Positions 6,194 to 14,508 of a DNA stretch of 21,012 nt are shown piece after piece. The notes beneath the pieces were generated by a model. The model was not told the DNA's origin. It did no database searches and worked only from the letters and a program-made list of their open reading frames with translations. Location: positions 1 to 21,012 of the IMG/VR virus record IMGVR_UViG_3300033571_011686. One strand, 5' to 3'. Every line of letters starts with the position of its first letter. Within the stretch, counting starts at the first letter, position 1. Position numbers and translations under genes: made by a program. The DNA is from a virus.

Positions 6194-6774
6194 TACAGCA
6201 AGCTCCTATTAACCTTGTAAGAAACACCACCAGTGACCGTAGGAGTAATATACAATCTTAGCTGTCCAGTGTTAATATTTGCAGAAACAACACCCAGCTG
6301 ACCATTGGTAGCTAACATAGAGTATTCTGTTGTCAATGCAATACCCAGATCTTGTAGGACAGAAATCTTAGAATATGAATGACTATTAGAACTTGTTGCT
6401 TTCAAATAAATCTTATAGTCAGCAGCATTAAACTGATTGATATCTAAAGTATCAACGATAGTTGCATTAGCACCTGTAACATTACCAATCTTAACACCAC
6501 CAGCTGCAGGAATCCATTGACCGTTTGCAGATAAAACATATCCTGATAAAATATCAGAACTTGTCGGAGGACTAATCATAACCTTTGTTGGAGAACCGTT
6601 ACCAACAGTAATCGTGCCAGCTTGAAAGTTACCTGTGATAGCAGAGTTACCAGTGGTCGGTAATGAGTTACAGCTGACTACCTGATTAGACATAGCCACT
6701 GCTAACTCATTTGTTCTGTTTCTCCAGAAATCAAACGTGCTTGTCAGTTCAGTATTTGCTACTTTAATAGCCAT
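6193..6774 (-). CDS. Probable fibre or virion structural protein
   Basis: A 193-aa protein with no enzymatic motif. The N-terminal third (KVANTELTSTFDFWRNRTNELA) is helix-like. The middle is a short repetitive segment rich in Gly, Thr, Ser and Asn (GNFQAGTITVGNGSPTKVM), followed by a typical fibre phrase (SGYVLSANGQWIPA). The C-terminal 80 residues (KIYLKATSSNSHSYSKISVL...GQLRLYITPTVTGGVSYKVNRSLL) look like a beta-sandwich that also occurs at the end of cyanophage fibre proteins. The gene abuts the preceding 67-aa gene (TAA then ATG with no gap) and overlaps the next by one base. Assignment to the virion is inferred from composition and neighbours. Confidence 0.7.
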   Translation of the reverse strand: MAIKVANTELTSTFDFWRNRTNELAVAMSNQVVSCNSLPTTGNSAITGNFQAGTITVGNGSPTKVMISPPTSSDILSGYVLSANGQWIPAAGGVKIGNVTGANATIVDTLDINQFNAADYKIYLKATSSNSHSYSKISVLQDLGIALTTEYSMLATNGQLGVVSANINTGQLRLYITPTVTGGVSYKVNRSLL

Positions 6775-6978
6775 TTATCCACCCTGTTTTTCTAGTATCT
6801 TCTGAAGCAATTGTTTGATCTCTGACAACTCTTCTTCAACTTTAGTAATCTTGTCTTCCTGATCTTCTGTTTTCCATCGGAGCTCTCTTGCTCTCTTATA
6901 CGCAGCAAGAGCTTCGTTATTAGTATTCAAAAGAGCGCCTTTGTTTGTTTCTGATCTCATAAAATCCCTACTAGACAT
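6775..6978 (-). CDS. Small coiled-coil protein, unknown function
   Basis: A 67-aa protein. The first 28 residues are polar (SSRDFMRSETNKGALLNTNNEAL) and the rest is a charged helix. From about residue 40 the sequence DKITKVEEELSEIKQLLQKI has a clear heptad pattern of I, V, L and I/L, so a coiled coil is likely. Small proteins with the start phrase S-x-x-GALLNTxxxxLxxYKxxRE are known next to fibre genes in marine T4-like phages, where they may help fibre trimers assemble; this role is inference. The start at 6978 follows the TAA of the 1955-aa gene by five bases. The ribosome site is weak (AGG about 12 bases upstream), so expression may depend on the upstream gene. Confidence 0.7.
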   Translation of the reverse strand: MSSRDFMRSETNKGALLNTNNEALAAYKRARELRWKTEDQEDKITKVEEELSEIKQLLQKILEKQGG

Positions 6979-6983
6979 ATTTA

Positions 6984-9900
6984 TTAAGCCTGCAATGCGA
7001 TGGCTCTGACGTCGTCAATTTTTGGACACCAAATACCATTATCGCTGTTCAATACAATCTTGACTGCAAAAGTCTTGAACGTAACAAATTTAGATTCAGG
7101 AGCAATACCAACTTTAGTTTCTTTACCCTTGATTGGCGTTGCTTTTCTTCCTGCTGTCAACGAAGTGTCTGGACCATAATAAGTCAAGAAGTTACGATTT
7201 GTAGAATCAAGATAAGCTGAATACTCAATACCAGGTAGAGCAGGATTTACTGCCAGTCTTGTTTTTGGAACCGAGAACTCGAACTCTTTAAAGTCTTCAA
7301 GAAGGTTAACTGATGAATAAAGATCAGGAGCATTGCTTACCAGCTGAGTCCAGTTTTTATTCACAAACAAATCGCTATCTTCTCCGGACAAGAACTTAAC
7401 ATATACTGTGATATCACTACCAAACGGACGATAACCACTTACGTATACCTTAATATCCTCAGCGTCCTGTCCATCAGCAAGATCAATTCTCTGACTGATA
7501 TATCTGACATAAGAAGTTCCCTGTCTTGTATATTCCATCTTAAGAGCACTTTTATCATTGACAATATTTTCAATACACAAAGCGTTCTTACGAACAAGGT
7601 CAATAACAGGAGAAATATATTTGTTGCTTGTTTTCATAATACAACCAACAGAAAGTGATTTCTCTTGAAGAGCAGCTTCGTTAGATCTACTAAAAACAAC
7701 ACGCTCTTTGTCGACCATTTCCTTACCTGTATCGAAATCAAGTTCAATCCATTCAGCGTCTTTCAAGAGATTACGATCAGTTCCCTTATAGTTAACACCC
7801 AAGAATGTTCCTGAAGGAATAGCCGTAGCAAATCGTGGACAGATAGAATGAATAGGAGCATTTAACAGTTCTGTAATCTGCAACGTTGCAATAAGATTTC
7901 CACTGGTAAGCGAATTCGAACCTGTTGAAGGAGTTCTGAAGATACCAAGCCACTGATCAGTAGCAAAGTTTCCTGTAGAACTATCAATTGTCAACAGAAG
8001 ATTACCGATATCGATACCCTGCACGATACCTTTATGATCATTATCAACAATAGTAGGATCTGCACCACTTCTGATTAGTCTTATTTCATCGTTCACCAAT
8101 ATAGGTTTGTTACTGTCCTTAATAACTAAACTATTGAACTTAATATATTCATCGTTTTCGTTATTAAAGTATGCCAAGCCATCAACAATCTGATAGTTAG
8201 CTGCGTAGATATTAAACTTAATATCCTCTCTTGGAAGTGCAATCCACGATTTAGAGTTAGAAGATCTAAACAAATCGCCTATGTAAGGGTTACTAAACAC
8301 CTGAGCGCCTGTAGTAATGTCATAGTTACCGATCTCAGAAACCCACATAGTGTAATCGGGGTTGTTCGCGTCAGGACTTACGTAGAATGCGAAATCCTGA
8401 TTACTGTTAAGGAATACAGGATTATCGAACACAAACGTTGTTGCTTTCGAAGCATCGTCTGAAACAACAACAGCCGAAGCAGGTATCGAGCAAGAAGTAA
8501 GAATGTTAGTAGGATCTGGCAAGCCATTGACCATACCACAAACTTTAACATTGATACCAAGATTAGTTGATTTAGCTTTGAAGAACAAATCTATTTTTGT
8601 AATCATAACACCAGATTGTTCTTCCGGAGCTTCAATTCTGAACGACTGACCCAAAGGATCGTGCCAACGTCTTACGCTTTGAATAACACGATTTTCCGTC
8701 CACGTTTTAGTTTCGTAGCCAGGAGTCGTAGTAGTAACGTTGACGCCTCTCTTCGTAACAGCAATATTACTTGCCGTGAAGATGTCAGAAGCTCTACTGA
8801 CCGTTCCTTCCAAACCAGTAACGATTGAATCCTGATCAATAAGCAAGAACTCGCGATCGCCAGTTTTAAACTTACCAGGAGGAATAACAAACAGACCATA
8901 GATAGTTCCATCTGCATTCGTATATAATGGCGTACCACAAGGCTGTGTTCTTTTAACAATATCCTCTGGTTTACCAGAAGAGAATGCAACTGGATAGATT
9001 CTGTTTAAATCTGGTCCAAGATCAGTGTTAAGTTCGCCAGGAGCAACTGATGAGAACACTGGAGTTGAATCGAAGAATGCGTATACGCGACTGTTAGGTC
9101 TTAGACCAGTAGCAATAAACGCCACAGTTCTTGAGTTCATGAACGGCTGAATAGAAACGTCAGTAACAAACGGATCAATAGTGAACCGTTGTGTCAGCGG
9201 AATAGCCTGTACGTTAACAGCATTTCTTCTCTGATTGATAGTTGTAATATCGTCAAGCCAACCACCACCAAGACCAACACGAGTCCATGTAGAGCTCGTA
9301 GTCTCCCAAGCACCATAACGTGTGCCGAGAATAGTTGCACCAGTAGCATCTTCAATCTGTTCAATAAGAGCAGTCAAAGGTTGGAACAGATCGATATTAA
9401 CGTCCTGTGCAGGAAGAATAGTTTGATCTCTGTTGGTGTCATAGTTTGGATAAAGATCCAACTGTCCAAGGAACGACCAAGCATCCTGAGCGTTGTTACG
9501 AACCTTAGTAGCATAAGGTTGATCAATAATAAGCTCATGCGTGTATGGGAGAGTAAGGCATCTACCAGTCAGCTGAACATTAGTACTCTTGTCTTTGTCA
9601 TAAGCCAGATCAACACTCTGGCTCTTATACATAGGACGACCATAACCTCTGTTGATGTCAATGGCCCAACGATATTCAGTATCAGAAGTGTCAGAGAAAA
9701 TAAACGATGACATTGGATCGGCAAAGATACCGTTCTTAAATCTGTCGTTGTTCTGAGCGTCCTTGATTGATAGAGTCTGTGCTTTTTGTTCAAGCACATT
9801 CAACGTAGTATAATATTCAAGTCTTGATATACGTTGGTCAAGAATACCAATATCTCTCATGGTATAACCACGATTGTATATTGATCTTGTTTTAATCAGA

Positions 9901-12851
9901 TAATCAGATCTTCTGTATTTTGCTGATTCTTCTGGTGTGAGAGAAGGATATGGCGGTACGTAACCAATAGCAACTGGCATAACGTCAACGTCGTATAATG
10001 GGTCTCTCGGATTCTCATTCGGAACACCATTAACAACAACCATTTTACCTTTTGTATTGATACCGATAACATCTCTTCTACCAAGATAATATTCAATATC
10101 AGAAATAATATTTGTATCTGCTTCAACAAGGTAATCCAAACTCTTAGTATCAAACGTATTTGACTTTAGAGGATTAGTTGTTGCGCTTTCAAGAACAGTA
10201 GTAACTGTTGCTGTGTTAGTTTTAATAGCACGGAAATCAAGAGAATCTCTTAGATCGTATCTAACACCATTACCACCAGTATAAACAGGAATCTCAGCCC
10301 ATGCGATTTTGTCGTTTGGAATCCTATCCATTTCTGTTGTCGTTGGATAAGAGTCAACTGAGTAGAAACCAATACCGCTTGAATCGTCAGGAACAAACAC
10401 GTTCGATTTAACAACAACAAACGGTGTGCCTTTAAGAGCATTAGCAAACTGAGATTTTAGAACTAACTGCGAAGTTTCATAAGAAATATCTGTTTGACCA
10501 TTATCAAACGTGAACATATTTGTTACGTCATTAGTAGTGTCAAACGCTGTAGCACTGGAATAAACTGCTTCAATACTATAAACATCAGAGAATCCAAGAG
10601 GCCATGGACCTGTATATTTGTTTGGATGGTTCTCAAGATATAATTTAGTTATGACGCTTTTCTTTGCCAGTTTTCTTAGTGGTTGTGCACTCGTTCTGGA
10701 CATCTTATAGCGAACACTAACTTTAGGAGTGTTTGTGCCTTGCAGAAGCTGAACGCTGTTGTTACCAACACCACTGCAAATATTAAACGAAGATGTCGAA
10801 ATAACATTAGCATAACGTTCGCCACCACTGATGTTATCATATAGAGGAACTTTATATCCTGCTGGCCACCATTTAGAGAACGAAAGATTTGAACCTTGCT
10901 GCATGCCACCTATTGTTGTAATCTCAACTGCAGCGGCGTTAACGAATCTAATAACTCTTTCTTGCTTGCCATTGATTCGGATATATTCACCAGGAGTGAA
11001 ATAAGGAGCAATATTACCGAATGGTATTTCTGCGTATCTATAAGAAGTAGTGTTTGATGTTGCTCTATTACCAACAGTTACAGTAACACCAGGAATCTGA
11101 ATAGTCTCTACGCTATCTTTAAGCGTAACAATCATCTGACTCTCAAGAGCATCATTCAAACGACCAATACCATATCCAAGAATATCATCGCCACCTGGAT
11201 GCGAGCCAGTTACAGTAATAGAAATAGATCCATTAGAAGCAAGTTCGCCATCTGTTTGTTCAGTGAACTGAAAGTTTGTATTCCATACATCATTAGGACT
11301 TAGAGTTTTAAGACCTAATCTACCAAACGAACCAATAAGGGTGCTTTTGTCGTTTTGCGAAATAACTGCAGAGTTGCTAATATTTAAAACAATATCTGCT
11401 GCCATGTAGATAACGTTATTGTTCAACGCAGCAAAAGATTTAGCGTTAGTAGCAAAATCGTAACCAGAGAGCATAATAATATCTGTTATATAAATCTTAT
11501 ATTTTGCTTCAGGCGTACCAGGTTGGCCAGAATCATACAAATATGTTTTGATATTTGCTGTACCGATTCTGATAGTTCCTGAAGGAATACCAGCACCAAC
11601 ACCAGATACTGCTTTAAGAGGCTGATTGTAGATACCAACAGAAATATTAGATTGTTCGGTATTGAAATAACCTTCGAACTCTGTAACATAAACGAACGAG
11701 CCAAAGTTGGCCGTAACAATCTGATCTTTTAATATTCTGGTTGTTAAAGCTCTTGATGTCTCATATTTACCAGAAGCCAACCATTCTACCTGTGCGCCAT
11801 GAACATAACCCTTACCTGAACCTAACTGCCAAGCAAAGTTGGTGCTATTGGCTTCTGCAGGAATAGCAGATGCAAGAAACGGTTTAACTACGAAATCTCC
11901 AGCTTGATCAAACGTTCTCTGATCAATAAACGATCCAACATCACTATAAGGATCTGCTGATTTATCAAGGATAAGTTCGCCAGTAACATTCGAGAACGAA
12001 AACACAGCAAAAAAGAAATCATCATTACTGACTTCTTCTGTTTCTTTTGCTACAAGAACTGGATCAAGTCTTAAACGGTAAGCGCCTGGAGCGTTTTGGT
12101 TAGGATAACCAAGAGCATTATCATTCAATGAACCATCATCGTTGTCAGTTACGATTTCTTCGACAGTGTCGAAACCGATCATTGTGTTACCAACATTCTG
12201 ATCGAAATCTCTTACTACGATAGTCTGTTGATCAATCTGTTGGAAGAAACCTTTCTGGTATACAAGACCGTCTTCGATTTTGAAACCATAACCTCTACCA
12301 GTGGCAGGAAGCGTATCAGTTTCAACAATAACGTCGATTCTCAGAATAAGATTCTTTGGATCCAAAGCTCCATTCTTGTCTTGATTTTCATTATAAACAA
12401 GAATAGTTTCGTTTGAAATAAATGTCGTAGAACCACCAACAACATTATCAATATATTTTACATATAAACGATTGGTCTTGCCATCAGGATTAAGCAGTGA
12501 ACCTTCTACAGGAACAATACACTGAGCCTTGACACGTGAGTTCTGACCGACCAAAAGATAATCTTGTTTAATATCAAGAACAGTGGCTGTCGGGTTGTTT
12601 GTGAAGTTATCAACAACACGAACAAAACTTAGATTAGGAATAATAGTAGGAGCACAGCCTTCGATACGAGCACCATCTTTAAAGACGTGACCAGCAAACG
12701 ATTCAATCTGATTCTGAATCATTGACTGTGTTTGCGTAAGCTCTCTTGCCTGCAAAGCAACGGAAGGACGATAAAGAACCCTATAAAACTTCTTATTTGG
12801 ATCAAAATCGTCGAAAAATGGTGCTACGTTAAAATCAGTTTCTAAAGGCAT
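6984..12851 (-). CDS. Giant DUF4815 virion structural protein (baseplate-fibre component)
   Basis: At 1955 aa this is by far the largest gene. The N-terminus (DFDPNKKFYRVLYRPSVALQ, then ARELTQTQSMIQNQIE) followed by HVFKDGARIEG is the hallmark of DUF4815 phage proteins. Near residues 995-1045 the YTMRDIGILDQRISRLEYYT region is the helical segment usual in this family. Near residues 1390-1550, DPLGQSFRIEAPEEQSGVMI, then ITKIDLFFKAKS and VFLNSNQDFAFYVSP look like a jelly-roll or carbohydrate-binding-like domain. The C-terminal part is beta-rich. Such proteins sit after gp8 in T4-like cyanophages, where T4 has genes 9 and 10. It is probably a large baseplate-attached fibre or fibre adaptor, but equivalence to a T4 protein is not established. 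AGGGAT precedes the ATG, and a TATAAATA box lies 71 bases upstream. Confidence 0.85.
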   Translation of the reverse strand: MPLETDFNVAPFFDDFDPNKKFYRVLYRPSVALQARELTQTQSMIQNQIESFAGHVFKDGARIEGCAPTIIPNLSFVRVVDNFTNNPTATVLDIKQDYLLVGQNSRVKAQCIVPVEGSLLNPDGKTNRLYVKYIDNVVGGSTTFISNETILVYNENQDKNGALDPKNLILRIDVIVETDTLPATGRGYGFKIEDGLVYQKGFFQQIDQQTIVVRDFDQNVGNTMIGFDTVEEIVTDNDDGSLNDNALGYPNQNAPGAYRLRLDPVLVAKETEEVSNDDFFFAVFSFSNVTGELILDKSADPYSDVGSFIDQRTFDQAGDFVVKPFLASAIPAEANSTNFAWQLGSGKGYVHGAQVEWLASGKYETSRALTTRILKDQIVTANFGSFVYVTEFEGYFNTEQSNISVGIYNQPLKAVSGVGAGIPSGTIRIGTANIKTYLYDSGQPGTPEAKYKIYITDIIMLSGYDFATNAKSFAALNNNVIYMAADIVLNISNSAVISQNDKSTLIGSFGRLGLKTLSPNDVWNTNFQFTEQTDGELASNGSISITVTGSHPGGDDILGYGIGRLNDALESQMIVTLKDSVETIQIPGVTVTVGNRATSNTTSYRYAEIPFGNIAPYFTPGEYIRINGKQERVIRFVNAAAVEITTIGGMQQGSNLSFSKWWPAGYKVPLYDNISGGERYANVISTSSFNICSGVGNNSVQLLQGTNTPKVSVRYKMSRTSAQPLRKLAKKSVITKLYLENHPNKYTGPWPLGFSDVYSIEAVYSSATAFDTTNDVTNMFTFDNGQTDISYETSQLVLKSQFANALKGTPFVVVKSNVFVPDDSSGIGFYSVDSYPTTTEMDRIPNDKIAWAEIPVYTGGNGVRYDLRDSLDFRAIKTNTATVTTVLESATTNPLKSNTFDTKSLDYLVEADTNIISDIEYYLGRRDVIGINTKGKMVVVNGVPNENPRDPLYDVDVMPVAIGYVPPYPSLTPEESAKYRRSDYLIKTRSIYNRGYTMRDIGILDQRISRLEYYTTLNVLEQKAQTLSIKDAQNNDRFKNGIFADPMSSFIFSDTSDTEYRWAIDINRGYGRPMYKSQSVDLAYDKDKSTNVQLTGRCLTLPYTHELIIDQPYATKVRNNAQDAWSFLGQLDLYPNYDTNRDQTILPAQDVNIDLFQPLTALIEQIEDATGATILGTRYGAWETTSSTWTRVGLGGGWLDDITTINQRRNAVNVQAIPLTQRFTIDPFVTDVSIQPFMNSRTVAFIATGLRPNSRVYAFFDSTPVFSSVAPGELNTDLGPDLNRIYPVAFSSGKPEDIVKRTQPCGTPLYTNADGTIYGLFVIPPGKFKTGDREFLLIDQDSIVTGLEGTVSRASDIFTASNIAVTKRGVNVTTTTPGYETKTWTENRVIQSVRRWHDPLGQSFRIEAPEEQSGVMITKIDLFFKAKSTNLGINVKVCGMVNGLPDPTNILTSCSIPASAVVVSDDASKATTFVFDNPVFLNSNQDFAFYVSPDANNPDYTMWVSEIGNYDITTGAQVFSNPYIGDLFRSSNSKSWIALPREDIKFNIYAANYQIVDGLAYFNNENDEYIKFNSLVIKDSNKPILVNDEIRLIRSGADPTIVDNDHKGIVQGIDIGNLLLTIDSSTGNFATDQWLGIFRTPSTGSNSLTSGNLIATLQITELLNAPIHSICPRFATAIPSGTFLGVNYKGTDRNLLKDAEWIELDFDTGKEMVDKERVVFSRSNEAALQEKSLSVGCIMKTSNKYISPVIDLVRKNALCIENIVNDKSALKMEYTRQGTSYVRYISQRIDLADGQDAEDIKVYVSGYRPFGSDITVYVKFLSGEDSDLFVNKNWTQLVSNAPDLYSSVNLLEDFKEFEFSVPKTRLAVNPALPGIEYSAYLDSTNRNFLTYYGPDTSLTAGRKATPIKGKETKVGIAPESKFVTFKTFAVKIVLNSDNGIWCPKIDDVRAIALQA

Positions 12852-12865
12852 AGTTTATCCCTAAC

Positions 12866-14461
12866 TTATAGCTGAATGACCAGCTTAAACTCTTCTGTCT
12901 GAAAACCAGTTCTTGTAACTTTATTTATATTCTGAACATAGAGAGGATACAGGTCTTTTGAATATACGTCGGCTCTCTTTTCCACTGATATTTGGCTGAT
13001 CAGAACGCCGTTAGCATATAATATGTTCTCGCCATCTTTGAACGTTTGATCTCCGACAATAGAAAGCTCGGTGTTGCTTGCAGTAACAATCATTCCTCTT
13101 GAACTGCTCATCTCTCCGATAACAGTTTGACCAACAAGGGCTAACTGATTAACACCACAAACTAACAGCTGATTAATAGTGTTTCCTGTATACTTGACAC
13201 TCTTTGATGCGTCGCCCTGATCAAGTTTATAAGGATTTCTGATTAATCCTATTTTGTCATATGTAACATCGTCTGGTATTGTTCCAGTCTCGTTGTTGGC
13301 AAACTGAAATGATACGGCAAATCCCAGAACATTAAGCTCTGATTCAGGATCAGCGCCATGACCACCAGGAGGAGGAACAATAGCATAAAGATTAGCTGCT
13401 CTGCCATATGAAGGATTTGAATAAACACTTACGTTCGCCCATGAGACCTCTGAACCAGAATCAATAATAACAACCTTACTAATCGAGTTTGATGTTGCAT
13501 TGATTACTGAATAAGCCTTCGGTGACAAACCATCAGATTCAATAACGATTCTTGGTGAGATTGAATATCTCGTTGAACCAGGAATAATATTGTCGGTGTT
13601 TGCTTCACCATCTAATACGATAAATCTGCTCTTTGACTGTGTATAATAATCAGCGATTCTGAAAAGCTGTGCAGTGGCAGAAGAACTATTGTAGATATAA
13701 ATCGCATTGTTGTTGTAATATTGATCTTCGGCATAAGCATCGTTGCCTATTTCTAACACTGTAGAGTTGGTGAACGACTGGATAATACCATCATTCCACG
13801 TTCTATAATCAACACCACCATTAACAATATTGATAATATCAACACCACAGTATTTCTCTGATGTTGTTTGAATATCTTGATCGCCGTTAATAGGAGACAA
13901 ACCATCGCTCAGATTAAGATCGCCAGTAGAGAATCTGAACATGTTCTTATTTGATACAGTTGTAAGATATCTCCATTTATATCCATCAGATGTCTGAAAC
14001 GTGGTCTTTTGTGTTGGGTCGTTAATCGTTCCTGGATCAACTAATGATGGTGTGCCTTTTTTAGTAATCGGGTCGTAGTTGTTGTCAATGCATTTATAAA
14101 CGTAGTAACCACCACCGAAATCTTTGCCTTGATACACTCTCTGTGAATAAACGTAATAACCGCCTTCTTCAATAAAGTTCACAATGGTATTGTCGTATCT
14201 TTTATAAATCGTTCCTGATGTCCAGAGAGCTCTTTTGATCACCGGAGCAAAATTGTTGTACTGGAGCTTTTTGCCAAATACCATCTTCCAGTCGTTAAGA
14301 AAATTGATTGAATAATCATTGTTAACGATTGGTGGTATTGTGTCAAACGGAGGAGCCTGTGGGTCTGCAGCGAATGCATAATAACTGGACTGGCCGTCCA
14401 ATATATTTTCTAGCAAATCTTGAATGATAGCTTTTCTATAAGACGCTGTTAGTTTTCCCAT
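12866..14461 (-). CDS. 8: T4 gp8-like baseplate wedge protein
   Basis: In T4, gp8 is a dimeric component of the baseplate wedge beside gp7 and gp10. The 531-aa product is longer than T4 gp8 (334 aa), but the gp8 pattern is visible in the first 180 residues. A helical N-terminus is followed by LNDWKMVFGKKLQ, then APVIKR, then GGYYVYKCIDNN (T4: GWLVYRCLDV), and SDGYKWRYLTTVS (T4: GDGYVWEYLFEIP). The C-terminal 350 residues are beta-rich and include a PPPGGHGADPESELN segment, a composition seen in the extended gp8 of marine T4-like phages. The ATG at 14461 is preceded by GGAAG and by two late-promoter boxes. The giant DUF4815 gene follows after 14 bases. Confidence 0.85.
   Translation of the reverse strand: MGKLTASYRKAIIQDLLENILDGQSSYYAFAADPQAPPFDTIPPIVNNDYSINFLNDWKMVFGKKLQYNNFAPVIKRALWTSGTIYKRYDNTIVNFIEEGGYYVYSQRVYQGKDFGGGYYVYKCIDNNYDPITKKGTPSLVDPGTINDPTQKTTFQTSDGYKWRYLTTVSNKNMFRFSTGDLNLSDGLSPINGDQDIQTTSEKYCGVDIINIVNGGVDYRTWNDGIIQSFTNSTVLEIGNDAYAEDQYYNNNAIYIYNSSSATAQLFRIADYYTQSKSRFIVLDGEANTDNIIPGSTRYSISPRIVIESDGLSPKAYSVINATSNSISKVVIIDSGSEVSWANVSVYSNPSYGRAANLYAIVPPPGGHGADPESELNVLGFAVSFQFANNETGTIPDDVTYDKIGLIRNPYKLDQGDASKSVKYTGNTINQLLVCGVNQLALVGQTVIGEMSSSRGMIVTASNTELSIVGDQTFKDGENILYANGVLISQISVEKRADVYSKDLYPLYVQNINKVTRTGFQTEEFKLVIQL
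12922..12929 (-). promoter_or_regulatory. Late promoter box (TATAAATA) upstream of the DUF4815 gene
   Basis: An exact TATAAATA on the minus strand, inside the last codons of gp8 (QNINKV). The predicted start site is near 12916, giving a leader of about 65 bases before the ATG at 12851. It would let the giant gene be transcribed separately from gp8. It lies within coding sequence, so it could be chance, but the match is full-length. Confidence 0.5.
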
Positions 14462-14485
14462 TATTTCTTCCGTTTGTGTTTTTAA

Positions 14486-14493
14486 TATTTATA
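14486..14493 (-). promoter_or_regulatory. Late promoter box (TATAAATA) for gp8
   Basis: An exact T4-type late box on the minus strand in the 45-bp gap before gp8. The predicted start is near 14480, with an 18-19 base leader that carries GGAAG just before the ATG at 14461. This is the best-placed minus-strand late promoter in the window. Confidence 0.75.
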
Positions 14494-14500
14494 GCTGTTG

Positions 14501-14508
14501 TATTTATT
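14501..14508 (-). promoter_or_regulatory. Second late-promoter-like box (AATAAATA) upstream of gp8
   Basis: AATAAATA on the minus strand fits the relaxed NATAAATA late motif of cyanophages. It begins inside the TAA stop of the upstream glycine-rich gene (TAATAAATA) and lies 15 bases upstream of the exact TATAAATA. The predicted start is near 14495. The pair could act as tandem starts, or this copy could be incidental. Confidence 0.4.

Noticed and set aside
6978-6985. AATAAATA on the minus strand next to the start of the 67-aa gene
   Set aside because: It directly abuts the ATG, so transcription would begin inside the gene. It is made by the TAA stop and start region of adjacent genes.
9189-9710. 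Plus-strand frame of 173 aa inside the giant gene
   Set aside because: It is opposite a long conserved reading frame, has no recognisable protein features and no promoter or ribosome site.
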